Positions 54,501 through 63,995 of a stretch of DNA of 64,000 nt are shown in pieces. Positions within the stretch are counted from its first letter, which is position 1. Each line of letters starts with the position of its first letter. Below the pieces are notes generated by a model. It was given only the letters and a program-made list of their open reading frames with translations. It was not told where the DNA came from and searched no databases. The position numbers and the translations under genes are program-made. Source of the DNA: Microthrixaceae bacterium (GTDB lineage: Bacteria > Actinomycetota > Acidimicrobiia > Acidimicrobiales > Iamiaceae); assembly GCA_016702505.1 (NCBI GenBank), contig JADJDU010000001.1, forward strand, positions 602,475 to 666,474, in the 5' to 3' direction.

Positions 54501-54540
54501 GGACGGGTCCGTGTCTCGGCACGGGCCCGTCCGCCGTTTT
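54501..54540 (+). terminator. Rho-independent terminator after the diiron gene
   Basis: GGACGGGTCCGTG-TCTCGG-CACGGGCCCGTCC (13-bp stem with one T-G pair) followed by GCCGTTTT. Confidence 0.8.
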
Positions 54541-54569
54541 CGACAGGAAGGCGCAACGGAGGGTGCGAG

Positions 54570-54575
54570 TAGGGT
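54570..54575 (+). promoter_or_regulatory. Candidate -10 box upstream of dapA leader ORF
   Basis: TAGGGT ends 7 nt before ATG 54583, the leaderless spacing seen elsewhere in this window. Confidence 0.4.
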
Positions 54576-54582
54576 CACCACC

Positions 54583-54645
54583 ATGTCAGTGGTCTTCCCG
54601 TCCCCCCGCGTAGCGGTGCCGAACCTTGTCACCGGGGGTCGGTGA
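54583..54645 (+). CDS. Possible 20-residue leader peptide coupled to dapA
   Basis: A short ORF MSVVFPSPRVAVPNLVTGGR whose TGA stop overlaps the dapA ATG (TGATG, 54643-54647). It has a leaderless -10 box 7 nt upstream, while dapA itself has only a weak GGGGG signal. It has no Lys codons, so classic lysine attenuation is unlikely; translation coupling or start-codon selection is more plausible. Conservation cannot be judged from one sequence. Confidence 0.35.
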   Translation: MSVVFPSPRVAVPNLVTGGR

Positions 54646-55535
54646 TGGCACGGTTCGGTTCTGTCATCACCGCCATGGTCACGCCCTTCGGCCCTGACGG
54701 ATCGTTGGACACCGGCGCAGCCGCCGATCTGGCCCGGTGGCTGGTCGATCACGGCAACGATGCCCTCGTCCTGGCCGGCACCACCGGTGAGAGCGCGGTG
54801 CTCACCGACCCCGAGCGCATCGAACTGTTCCGAGTCGTGCGCTCGGCCGTGGACGTCCCGCTGATCGCCGGGTCCACTACCAACGACACCGCCCACAGCG
54901 TCGACATGACCCGGGCCGCGGCCGAGGTTGGCATGGACGCGGTGTTGGCCGTGGTCCCGTACTACAACAAGCCACCCCAGAGCGGACTGGAGGCTCACTT
55001 CCGGGCCGTGGCCGCAGCATCGGACCTGCCGGTGATGCTCTATGACGTGCCGGGTCGCACCGGGCGCAAGCTGGCCACCGAGACCACCCTGCGCCTGGCT
55101 CGGGAGGTCCCCACCGTGGTTGCGCTGAAAGATGCCGGGGGAGATCCGGCCGAGACGGCCAAGCTGCTGGCCGAGGCGCCAGAGGGCTTCGAGGTCTACA
55201 GCGGCGACGAGCCGCTGAGCCTGGCCTTCGCTGCCTACGGCGTGGTCGGTGTCGTAGGTGTGTCCAGCCACTGGACCGGCCGTCGCCAACGGGAGCTGTG
55301 GGACCACGTGGCCAAGGGGGACTTCACCGCAGCGCGGGAGGTCAACGCTTCGCTCCTGGCCTCCTTCGACTACATGAACAGCGACACCTGTGTGTTCTCC
55401 CAAGCGGTCAAGGTCGCCATGGCCGAGTTGGGTGTGCCGGTGGGGGAGTGTCGCCTGCCTCTCGGCCCCGCGCCTGCCGACACTCGGGACCGCGCCCGCA
55501 CGGTGCTGGCCGACCTCGGCTACGAGCTGACATGA
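54645..55535 (+). CDS. dapA: 4-hydroxy-tetrahydrodipicolinate synthase
   Basis: A 296-residue Schiff-base aldolase that condenses pyruvate with aspartate semialdehyde at the entry to the DAP/lysine path. N-terminal ITAMVTPF, TTGES, the catalytic Tyr133 (MLYDVPGRTG) and the Schiff-base Lys162 (VVALKDAGGDPA) are present. ATG 54645 was chosen over GTG 54642 because it forms a TGATG overlap with a possible leader ORF. Overlaps rnj by ATGA (55532-55535); the dapA-rnj pair is the common actinobacterial order. Confidence 0.95.
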   Translation: MARFGSVITAMVTPFGPDGSLDTGAAADLARWLVDHGNDALVLAGTTGESAVLTDPERIELFRVVRSAVDVPLIAGSTTNDTAHSVDMTRAAAEVGMDAVLAVVPYYNKPPQSGLEAHFRAVAAASDLPVMLYDVPGRTGRKLATETTLRLAREVPTVVALKDAGGDPAETAKLLAEAPEGFEVYSGDEPLSLAFAAYGVVGVVGVSSHWTGRRQRELWDHVAKGDFTAAREVNASLLASFDYMNSDTCVFSQAVKVAMAELGVPVGECRLPLGPAPADTRDRARTVLADLGYELT

Positions 55536-57193
55536 CCGCGCCGGTATCGGTCACCTTCCTGGGCGGCCTGGGTGAGATCGGCCGCAACTGCGCGGCCATC
55601 GAGGTCGAAGGTCGCATCATGCTGCTCGACTGCGGGCTCATGTTTCCCGACGCCGACATGTTGGGTGTCGACCTCGTCCTGCCCGACTTCCGTTGGCTGC
55701 TGGAACGGGCCGACGACATCGAGGGTTGCATCGTCACGCACGGCCACGAGGACCATCACGGGGCGCTGGCCTATCTGTTGCGGGAACTGTCGTTCCCGAT
55801 CATCGGATCGGCCCTGACCCTTGGCTTCGCCTCCAACCGCATCGAAGAGGCCGGCCTGATGGAGCGAACCGAGCTGATCGTGGTCGCCGACAACGAGCGG
55901 CGTCGCTTCGGTCCCTTCGATTGCGAGTTCATCCCCGTCACCCACTCGGTGCCGCAGGGTTTCGCCACCGCCTTTCACACCCCCCAGGGCACCATCTTGC
56001 ACACGGGTGACTGGAAGCTGGACCTCACCCCGGTCGACGGACGCCTTACCGACATCGGAGTAATGGGGGCCATCGCCCAGAACGAGGGTGTGCGCCTCCT
56101 CCTGTCGGACTCGACCAATGCCGACCAGTGCGGTCACTCCCGCTCGGAGCGCTCCGTCGGCAAGGTCCTCCACGACCTGTTCGCCGCCAACGTCGGGCGC
56201 CGAATCATTACGGCCTGCTTCGCCAGCCACGTCCACCGGGTTCAACAGATCGCTGATGCCGCCGTGGCTCACGACCGGGTGATCGCCACGCTGGGTCTGT
56301 CCATGAAGAAGAACGTGAGGCTGGCCCGGGAGATGGGCCTGCTGAACATCCCCGAACGCAACCTGGCCGACATCGAGGACGTGCGGGACCTGGACCCGGG
56401 TCGGGTGTGCGTGATCTCCACGGGATCCCAGGGAGAGCCGATGTCGGCTCTGGCTCTGATGGCCTCGGCCGAGAGCAAATGGCTCAAGCTCGACGAGCAC
56501 GACACCGTCATCTTGTCGTCGCACCCGATCCCCGGCAACGAGATGAACGTGTCCAAGGTGATCGACGGACTGGTGCGCCTCGGGGTGAGGGTCGTCCACT
56601 CCGGCATCGAAGATGTCCACGCCACCGGTCACGCAAAGCAGGAAGAGCTCAAGACCCTTATCTCGCTGGTCCGGCCCGAGTGGTTCGTGCCGGTTCACGG
56701 CGAGTACCGCCACCTGGTGGCCCACGCCGAACTGGCCCGCACCATGGGCGTGGGCCCCGAGCGGGTGTTGATCTGCGAGGACGGCGACCGCATCGAACTG
56801 GGGGACAAGGGGTTGGCCCGCGCCGGCCGAGTTCCGGCGCCCTACCTCTATGTGGACGGGATCGTGGGCGATGTCGGGCACGGCGTGCTCCGTGACCGGA
56901 AGGTCCTGGCCGAGGAGGGAGTGGTGGTGGTGATCGTCACCATCGACCACGACGCCGGTGAGGTGGTGACCGGTCCGGAGGTGATCACCCGAGGCTGGGT
57001 CCACGCCCCTGAGGCCGAAGACCTGTTGGATGAAGCCCGCAAGACCGTGGCCGAAGCGGTGCTGGTGGCGTTGGACCAGGGCGATCACGACATCGAGTCC
57101 ATGCAGCGTGTGGTCCGCCGGGCTGCCGGCAAGTTCGTGAGCGACCGCACCCGCCGACGGCCCATGATCGTCCCCGTGGTGATGTCTGTTTAG
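55532..57193 (+). CDS. rnj: Ribonuclease J
   Basis: A 553-residue metallo-beta-lactamase/beta-CASP RNase with 5'-to-3' exonuclease and endonuclease activity, important for mRNA decay and rRNA processing. Metal site H70-x-H72-x-D74-H75 (VTHGHEDHHGAL), later TIHTGDWK-like ILHTGDWKLD, and the beta-CASP motif ATGSQGEP-like ISTGSQGEPMSAL, plus SSHPIPGNE and the C-terminal HATGHAKQEEL and PVHGEYRHL motifs. ATGA overlap with dapA ensures coupled translation. Confidence 0.95.
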   Translation: MTAPVSVTFLGGLGEIGRNCAAIEVEGRIMLLDCGLMFPDADMLGVDLVLPDFRWLLERADDIEGCIVTHGHEDHHGALAYLLRELSFPIIGSALTLGFASNRIEEAGLMERTELIVVADNERRRFGPFDCEFIPVTHSVPQGFATAFHTPQGTILHTGDWKLDLTPVDGRLTDIGVMGAIAQNEGVRLLLSDSTNADQCGHSRSERSVGKVLHDLFAANVGRRIITACFASHVHRVQQIADAAVAHDRVIATLGLSMKKNVRLAREMGLLNIPERNLADIEDVRDLDPGRVCVISTGSQGEPMSALALMASAESKWLKLDEHDTVILSSHPIPGNEMNVSKVIDGLVRLGVRVVHSGIEDVHATGHAKQEELKTLISLVRPEWFVPVHGEYRHLVAHAELARTMGVGPERVLICEDGDRIELGDKGLARAGRVPAPYLYVDGIVGDVGHGVLRDRKVLAEEGVVVVIVTIDHDAGEVVTGPEVITRGWVHAPEAEDLLDEARKTVAEAVLVALDQGDHDIESMQRVVRRAAGKFVSDRTRRRPMIVPVVMSV

Positions 57194-57255
57194 GCGTCGT
57201 CAACGCAAGTCACCGCCTAGTGTCCGCCGAGGTCGGCAAACGTCGGAGGGGATCC

Positions 57256-58415
57256 ATGTCCACCAAGGGAACGGCTCGGCTCGTCGCGCTGGGATTGGTT
57301 GTGATGAGCCTCACCGGCTGCTTGCAGGCCGACGTCCGCTATCTGGCGTCGGACAACCTCGCTGGTCGCAACAACAACACCCCTGGTGGGATCGCTGCCC
57401 GCAACTGGCTCGTCGAACAACTGCGGCCGATGACGGTGGGGCCTATCCCGGGCGCCGTAGGAGTCGACGCCTACCAGCAACCATTCGACAAGGGTGTCAA
57501 CGTACTCGGCGTGATCCATGGCGCGGTCAGACCTGACGAGTACGTGATGATCGGCGCGCACTACGACCACCACGGGTCCTGCGGTTCAATCGACGGAGAC
57601 TCGATCTGCAACGGCGCCACCGACAACGCCACCGGTGCCGCCCTGGTCCTGGAGATGGCCCGCCGGTTCGTGGAAAACCCCCGGCGCGCTCGGTCGTGTT
57701 CGCCCTGTGGGATGCCGAGGAGGACGGGCTCCTCGGATCCCGCTACTACGTGGACCACCCGGTGATCCCGTTGGAACAGACTGTCACGTACCTGAACCTG
57801 GACATCGCCGGGGCCAACCTTGGACCCAGTCTCCGGTCCACCACCTTCGCGGTGGGGGCCGAGTCAGGGGGCGACGAGCTGGTGGGCGTTGTGGACCGAT
57901 CCTTTGCCGCGTCCACGCTGCAAGGCGAGCAGCTCAGTGCCGTGTTTGGTCTGTACCGCAGCGACTACGCCGCCTTCCTGGGCAAGCAGGTACCAACCGT
58001 GTTCTTCACCGACTCGACCGGTCCCTGCTACCACACTCCCAAGGACGACGAGTTCGCGGTGGACTGGACCAAGCTCGACCAGCAGGCTGACGTCTTGTGG
58101 CGTACAGCGAAGGAGTTGGCCACATCTTCAGGGGTCTCGATGCCGATGATCACCCCTGAATGGGAGAACCGCCCGCTGACCACCTACGCCGACGCGGTCA
58201 GGCTCCGGGCCGTCGTCGACCGCAGCCTCCCCGGCTGGGATCGCTACCCACCCGGGATGGTGGCGGACATCCAACCGCATCTGGCCAACCTGGACCGGGT
58301 GATCGCCGAAGGGGCCGGCGCGTACGACGAGACCGACCAGTCGCAGGTCCTGGGTGCCGCGTCCACCCTGGTGTCGATGATGACCTACGGCGACTGCGAC
58401 CCGTTCCTGGACTGA
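57256..58415 (+). CDS. M28-family aminopeptidase lipoprotein, one frameshift in this sequence
   Basis: Zinc peptidase. Lipobox LTGC after a hydrophobic stretch (VALGLVVMSLTGC) makes it a membrane-anchored lipoprotein. Metal ligands: His in MIGAHYDHHG, Asp in CNGATDNATGAALVLEMA, then, in another frame, DAEEDGLLGSRYYV, LDIAG and a His in CYHTPKDD. One missing base in the C run at 57678-57682 (GAAAACCCCC) restores a continuous reading, ENPPARSVVFALWDAEEDG, about 386 residues. GGAGGGG stands 6 nt before the ATG. The frameshift looks like a homopolymer error. Confidence 0.88.
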
Positions 58416-58461
58416 GCTCCGCGGCGGCGGGGAGGTTCCTCGGTGCGGTCGGGGTCGCTGG

Positions 58462-58467
58462 TAGCGT
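58462..58467 (+). promoter_or_regulatory. Candidate -10 box of leaderless ftsK
   Basis: TAGCGT ends 10 nt before the GTG at 58478; it lies just after the M28 stop. Confidence 0.4.
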
Positions 58468-58477
58468 TGAGGGCACT

Positions 58478-61161
58478 GTGACCGCCACCAGAGGCCCTTC
58501 CCGGTCATCGGGATCCGCCACCCGGGCACCCGCCAAGAAGGCCACCGCCAAGTCGGGAGCCGGGGCGCGTCGTGCCGCGCCCCCGACCAAGCGAGCCGCC
58601 ACCTCCCGCAAACCCCCGGCACCGCCCATGCCTCCGCCGTTCTCGGTCAGGCTCTTGGACGCTCTGGCGGCGGCCAGCCGCGGCCACGGAGCAGACTTTG
58701 CCGGGATCTTCCTGGTCGTCACTGGTCTGGTGGCGGCGTTGGGGATCTACGCCGGCGCCGGCGGCCCGATCGGTCGGGCAGTTGCCGAGTTCTGCGGAAC
58801 CCTGGTGGGAGTCGCCAAGGTTCTTGCCCCGCCGCTGCTCGTGGCCATCGGAGCGCTGCTGGTCAGAGGCATTCCCGAGTCGGGCATCGGGGTGGACGTC
58901 GCCGAGGATGTCACCAGGGTGGACGGTCGGGCTCTGGTGGACCCTGATATTGCCGAGCATCCCTTCGCTCGGCTTCTGTTCGGCTCCGCCCTCTTGTCGG
59001 TGGCGGGTCTGGGTCTGCTTCACCTGATCCGAGATGCGCCGCCCATCGGGAGTGGCCGAGACGTTCTGGCCGACAGTGCCGGTTATCTGGGTGCCTTCAT
59101 CGGCGCACCGGTCTTGGCTCTGCTGGGCACCGTGGGGTCGGCAGTGGTGCTTTCGGCCCTGGCCTTCGCCGGGGCCTTGGTGGTCACCCGTACGACCGTC
59201 CGCTACGTGGTCGGCTTGACCGCCGCCGGTGTGGCGGCTGGGGCCCGCCCGCTTGGTCAAGCGATCCGTCGATCGTTCGCCCAGCTCTTCGAACTCAACT
59301 CCGAGCGAGGCGAAGCGGCGATGTCGGTCCGATACCAGGAGCCGACACTGGGCTGGGGTCGGCTCTCTCCGATGGGCCTCTGTGGGCTGAAACCGCCCCA
59401 TCGCCACCGGTGACCGTGCCCGCAGGACCCCCGGATCAGGGCGGTGTCTACGACCAGGACCAGGACGGTGCAGCCGAACCGGTCACCAAACCCAAGCGCA
59501 AGCGCAAGCCAGCGGTCACGCCCGATCCGGCTACTGAACCGGCTCCCACGCAACTCGAGATCGACCTGCCGCCAGCGGTTCAGGCGTCGGCGTGGAAGTT
59601 GCCGCCCAACTCGCTGTTGGAGCTATCGGGTAGCCAGTCCGTCGACCGGGCCGCGGTGAAAGAGACAGGTACCCGTCTCGAACATGCGCTGGCCGAGCAT
59701 GGCGTGGAGACCCGCCTGGTGGGAATGACCGTCGGACCCACCGTGACCCGCTTCGAGCTGGAGCTGGGACCGGGGGTGAAGGTGGCCAGGGTCACCAGCC
59801 TCCACAAGGACATCGCCTATGCCATGGCCACGCCTGATGTGCGCATCCTGGCCCCCATCCCCGGCAAGCAGGCCATCGGAGTCGAGATCCCCAACGTCCG
59901 CAAGCAGTTGGTAACGGTCGGAGACATCCTCACCAGCCCTGAGGCCCGGGCGGCCAGCCACCCGCTGGAGGTGGCGATCGGCCGCGACATCGACGGCAAG
60001 GCGGTGCTGGCCAACCTGGCCGCCATGCCCCACATCCTCATCGCCGGAGCCACGGGTGCCGGCAAGTCGAGCTGCCTCAACTCGCTGCTCACGTCGATCC
60101 TCATGCGCTCCACGCCCGACCAGGTGCGCATGATCCTGGTCGACCCCAAGCGGGTGGAGATGGGCCAGTACAACAAGCTGCCCCACCTGCTCACCGAGGT
60201 GGTCACCGTCCCCAAGAAGGCCGCCAACGCATTGGCCTGGGCGGTGCGGGAGATGGAACGCCGCTATGACCTGCTGGCCGAGTGCGGTTTCCGTGACATC
60301 ACCGGCTACAACGCCGCATTCGACCGTGGGGACCTGAACGACCCCAACGCCGATCTCCTCGGCCCCGATGCCGAGTCGGTCACCACCTACCACCGGATGC
60401 CGTTCATCTTGGTGGTCATAGACGAGTTGGCCGACCTCATGATGGTGGCGGCACGAGACGTCGAGGAGTCGATCTGCCGCCTGGCCCAGATGGCCCGGGC
60501 GGTGGGGATCCACCTGGTGATCGCCACCCAGCGGCCATCGGTGAACGTGATCACCGGGTTGATCAAGGCCAACGTGCCAGCCCGCCTGGCTTTCGCGGTG
60601 TCGAGTGCCACCGACTCCCGGGTGATCTTGGACCAAACCGGCGCTGAACGACTGTTGGGCAAGGGCGACATGTTGCTGCTGGGCCCGTCCTCGTCGGTGG
60701 CCCAGCGGGTCCAGGGGTCCTGGGTGACCGAGGATGAGGTCCGCTCTATTGCCGCGTTCTGGAAACGCCAGGCCACCGATCTCGACTATGCCGACGACGT
60801 CCAGGGGTCGGGAGACGACGGCGGGGCCGGGACGAGCATCGGCGGAGGCGGTGGAGCCGGGGGTGCGTCGGGTGGTGATGACGACGACGATCTGTTGGCC
60901 CAGGCCACGGAGCTGGTGGTGCGGAGCCAGCTCGGTTCCACCTCGATGCTGCAACGCAAGCTCCGGGTTGGTTTCGCCCGCGCCGGACGGATCATGGACC
61001 TGTTGGAAGAACGGGGCGTGGTCGGTCCGTCAACTGGGTCCAAGGCTCGCGAAGTTCTGATGACCCCCGAGGAGCTCGACGGGGGAGGAGCAGCATCGGC
61101 GGCGGTCGACGCCGAGTTCGGCTCTGGTGACCCACCCGCTGATCCGATCACCCAGCCCTGA
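58478..61161 (+). CDS. ftsK: DNA translocase FtsK/SpoIIIE, one frameshift in this sequence
   Basis: Moves chromosome ends across the closing septum. In the first frame (58478 to about 59374): basic N-terminus and about four to five transmembrane helices (69-245). In the second (from about 59377): linker, alpha/beta domains (SQSVDRAAVKETGTRLEHALAEHGVETRLVGMTVGPTVTRFELELGPGVKVARV), Walker A GATGAGKSS, Walker B FILVVIDELADLMM, and the C-terminal gamma winged helix (LGSTSMLQRKLRVGFARAGRIMDLLEERGVVGPSTGSKAREVL). One G missing at GGG 59374-59376 restores SPMGPLWAETAPSPPVTVPA and a protein of about 894 residues. The second frame alone would lack the membrane domain, so one gene with a sequence error is the better reading. 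Confidence 0.92.
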
Positions 61162-61195
61162 GCGCTCGGACGAGCCAGAAATCCTGACCATTTCA

Positions 61196-61213
61196 GTCGG
61201 GTAAATTCCCGAC
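61196..61213. promoter_or_regulatory. Inverted repeat at the DUF4395 promoter
   Basis: GTCGGG-TAAATT-CCCGAC, perfect 6-bp arms, lies where the -35 element of the DUF4395 gene would be (its -10 TAAGGT is at 61222-61227). A candidate regulator site. Confidence 0.45.
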
Positions 61214-61221
61214 CCAACTGG

Positions 61222-61227
61222 TAAGGT
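61222..61227 (+). promoter_or_regulatory. Candidate -10 box of leaderless DUF4395 gene
   Basis: TAAGGT ends 7 nt before ATG 61235. Confidence 0.4.
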
Positions 61228-61234
61228 ATTGGTC

Positions 61235-61729
61235 ATGGGCAAGCTGTTCGAGTTCCCCAACCCCGTCAACGAGGTGTCGGCCCGCCTGGTGGCTGCTGGC
61301 GTGGTCCTCCTCAGCCTCGGCGTGGTGGTGTTCGGCCAGACGTGGTTGATCGCCCCGCTGGCCTACGGGTTTGTGGCCCGGGTGCTGACCGGTCCAACGC
61401 TCAGTCCTCTTGGCCAGTTGGTCACCAGGGTGATCACACCGGCTTTGCCGTTCGAGGCCCGGATGGTTCCCGGCCCGCCCAAGCGATTCGCCCAGGGAAT
61501 AGGTGCCACGCTGTCAGTGGCGGCCGCCGTGGCCCACTTCGGTTTCGGAGCCACTGGGCTGGCGGTGGTGCTGGTGGCCATGATCACCGCGGCCGCGTCA
61601 CTGGAGGCCTCGCTTGGCTTCTGCCTCGGCTGCAAGATCTTCGCCTTGCTGATGAAGGTCGGGGTCATCCCCGAGGAGACCTGCGAGGCGTGCAACAACC
61701 TGGCCCTTCGTCGGGCTGTAACGATCTGA
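61235..61729 (+). CDS. DUF4395 family membrane protein
   Basis: A 164-residue membrane protein with about four hydrophobic segments (AAGVVLLSLGVVVFGQTWLIAPLAYGFVA, IGATLSVAAAVAHFGFGATGLAVVLVAMITAAASLEASLGFCLGCKIFALLM). It has two cysteine pairs, FCLGCK and CEACNN, characteristic of DUF4395, which often occurs with thioredoxin or sulfur-transfer genes. No thioredoxin gene is adjacent here. ATG 61235 is leaderless by its -10 box; an inverted repeat marks the promoter. Confidence 0.8.
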   Translation: MGKLFEFPNPVNEVSARLVAAGVVLLSLGVVVFGQTWLIAPLAYGFVARVLTGPTLSPLGQLVTRVITPALPFEARMVPGPPKRFAQGIGATLSVAAAVAHFGFGATGLAVVLVAMITAAASLEASLGFCLGCKIFALLMKVGVIPEETCEACNNLALRRAVTI

Positions 61730-61762
61730 TCTGTCCGAGCTGATCTATCCGATCTGGCGTTG

Positions 61763-62764
61763 TCATCGGATCGGTGGCAACGAGACCTGTTCACCGACGA
61801 ACAACAGGTCGGGGTCGCCTAGTTGCGGGTTGGCCAGCACCACCTGTTGCCAGTAGTCCTCGACGGACGCGTGCTCGCCGGGTCCGGGCGAGGCGGCGGC
61901 GATCTCGGCTTCGGCCAGTGCCCACAGGTGGTCTCCGACTACGACGGTGTGGGTACGTCCAGCCCCAGGCCGGGATTGAGCCGAGGTTGGACCCGCATCG
62001 ATAGGCGCCGCCTCGGTCACGGCGGCCACGGAGAGGTCCGTGTCGGTCGCGGTATCGGCTCCGACGCCATCGCCGTCCGTGCCGCCTAGGCGGGTGAGCG
62101 TGGCCCCGAGAGGGGTGGTGGTCTGATTCGCCGGATCCATGAGCACCAGCGTCGCCTGTGACCGTCCCGTCGATGTCGCTTCCGCTGGTGATCCGGATCG
62201 TTCCCCCCATGCGGTGCGGTCCGGGTCTGCCCCCTGGATTTTGGCCAAGGTGACGGTCGATCTCATGGGAGATTCCACCGATGACTGCGCGCCCACCGGT
62301 TCGACTGAAGTCGCCGGGGTGGCGCCAGCCGTAGATGGTGAGGTGGCAACGCTCAAAGCCCCAATGCCGAGGCCGACCACCCCGCCGAGCAGCCCGCGAA
62401 ACGCCGGGATCGTGGCTCGACGGGCCATGTTCACCAGGCCGGGTCGTCCTGAGACCTGGCCGACTGCCCCGATGATGGTCACGATGACGAGGTGACCGGC
62501 TACCACGATCGCCAGCAGGCGGACGATAGCCAGGGCCGCAGCAACCGGGCCTCGCAACTCCAACCATGCGTCGAAGGCAGCCATCGACCCAAGTGGGGGT
62601 GCGGCCAACCGACCACGGCCAAGGAGGTAGAGCCCCACCACCGCCGCGACCAGGCCCAGGACACCTGTGGAAGGTCTCGGACCGGGAGCTGGGCCTGGTG
62701 GGACTCCCAGCGCGGTAGGAGGCTCGAACGAATAGATAGGTCGCCTGTTTCCACTGCACGTCAT
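61763..62764 (-). CDS. LysM-domain membrane protein
   Basis: A 333-residue protein: three hydrophobic segments in residues 33-145, a long Ser/Thr/Ala/Gly linker, then a C-terminal LysM-type domain (about 275-333, HTVVVGDHLWALAEAEIAAASPGPGEHASVEDYWQQVVLANPQLGDPDLLFVGEQVSLPPI), a longer LysM variant with an insertion between helices. It would bind peptidoglycan outside the membrane. ATG 62764 overlaps the stop of the upstream gene on this strand (ATGA), so the two form an operon. Tail-to-tail with DUF4395. Confidence 0.8.
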   Translation of the reverse strand: MTCSGNRRPIYSFEPPTALGVPPGPAPGPRPSTGVLGLVAAVVGLYLLGRGRLAAPPLGSMAAFDAWLELRGPVAAALAIVRLLAIVVAGHLVIVTIIGAVGQVSGRPGLVNMARRATIPAFRGLLGGVVGLGIGALSVATSPSTAGATPATSVEPVGAQSSVESPMRSTVTLAKIQGADPDRTAWGERSGSPAEATSTGRSQATLVLMDPANQTTTPLGATLTRLGGTDGDGVGADTATDTDLSVAAVTEAAPIDAGPTSAQSRPGAGRTHTVVVGDHLWALAEAEIAAASPGPGEHASVEDYWQQVVLANPQLGDPDLLFVGEQVSLPPIR

Positions 62765-63995
62765 CGAACCATCTCCGTGGTCCAGCCTCCGGCAGTGCGG
62801 ACCAGTGCCGCCCGGGCGCCATCGGCCATGAGCAGGTAGCCGGGGCAGGTGTGGTCCGGCGGTTCGAGGCGGTCGACACCGGCATGACCACCGCGGCCGC
62901 TACGGTCACCGGCTCCCCGGCTTCGGCCCATCGGTCGAAGAGGAACACCTCACCTGTGGCAGCACGAACCACACCGGGGGTGGGCGTACCGTCGCAATCC
63001 CAGTCGCCCACGGCGACCTCATCGCCGGGTTCTCCAACTTGGTATCGGGCGCCCGACGGGTCGGACACCGCCGCGCCCCGCGTCGGGTCAGTTGGGGAGG
63101 GGGACGATGTACTTCCGCCCGAGGTGGCGGTGGTCCCCGATGGACTCCTCTGATCGTGACCGACGGCCGCGTCAGGGTTCGTGGTGTCTCCCGGCTGGGA
63201 CACGGTTGGATCCGATGGTTCAGCCCGATCGGCTCGCTCCACGGGTGTGGCGTCACCGCTAGCGCCGATCTCTGACCGTCGTCCTTCGGCGCCGAGTCCT
63301 TCTGATCGTTGGCCCTCGCCGGCTCCGGAGGCCCTTCCTGTGTCGAGGCTGGGCGTGGCAAGGGTCGAGCGGGCTCCTGAAGGCCCGATGGTGGCAGGAG
63401 TCTGACCGACCAACCGTGCTCCGCCAGCAGCAACCACCACGACCACCAGGACCGCCGCGGCCGCCATCGGCATACGGCGCCAGGTGCCAGGCCCAGCCGA
63501 CCGGGTCAGAATGCCAACCGGGGAGGACCCGGCATCCCGGTCGGGGGTGGCGATGGGGGAGCTCGGTTGGCAGTCGGCGGGTTGATTACCGGATCTCGTG
63601 GTGGGGGGCTCACCGCCTCGATCAGTCCCGGCGGGAGCGACGGGAGCGTCTTGGGGTTCGAGTCGGAGGCCGAGAATGGTCCTGACCTCGGGTGATCTCG
63701 TGTCCGGCCTGGACGGAGATGGGGTTGGACCGGGGGAGCGGTCTGGTCCATGAGCTACGTCGGGGATTGGGAGGTCTACGACGGTGGACGGGTCGTCACC
63801 GGTCGGTAGCAGTCTGCTGGTGCTGATGCTGGTGGTTGGCGTAGGGGGTAGGAACGGACCAGCCCGCAACGGATCAGGCCCGGCAGCATGTTCGGCGAGA
63901 TCCTCGGGCATCGGGCTATTGGTCGCACCTCGATCGACGTCGATGCCATGGGCAACGGTCCCCGAGCCCGCTTGGCCATCGAGCGGCTCGACCAC
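62761..63995 (-). CDS. Single-pass membrane protein with Pro/Ser/Thr-rich regions, frameshifted; may continue past the window edge
   Basis: About 411 codons if one missing base near 62875 (GTGTCGACC, read as GTGTCCGACC) is restored; this makes the frame end in DRLEPPDHTCPGYLLMADGARAALVRTAGGWTTEMVR followed by a TGA overlapping the LysM gene's ATG. N-terminal 170 residues are Pro/Ser/Thr-rich and charged, one transmembrane helix is MAAAAVLVVVVVAAGGARLV, then an exported low-complexity stalk and a small domain with VGEPGDEVAVGDWDCDGTPTPGVVRAATGEVFLFDRW, like a VCBS/FG-GAP calcium-binding repeat. GTG 63993-63995 may not be the true start, since the frame is open to the right edge. Function unknown; the operon link to LysM suggests a cell-envelope role. 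Confidence 0.65.

Noticed and set aside
59410..61161. FtsK motor domain as a separate gene from the membrane part
   Set aside because: The two frames join smoothly by one base, motifs of the linker continue, and a soluble orphan FtsK motor starting inside the linker has no start signal. One frameshifted ftsK is simpler.
61791..63995. 734-codon frame running through the LysM gene
   Set aside because: After about 62875 the frame loses composition and overlaps the LysM gene; the correct frame ends in a TGA overlapping the LysM ATG.
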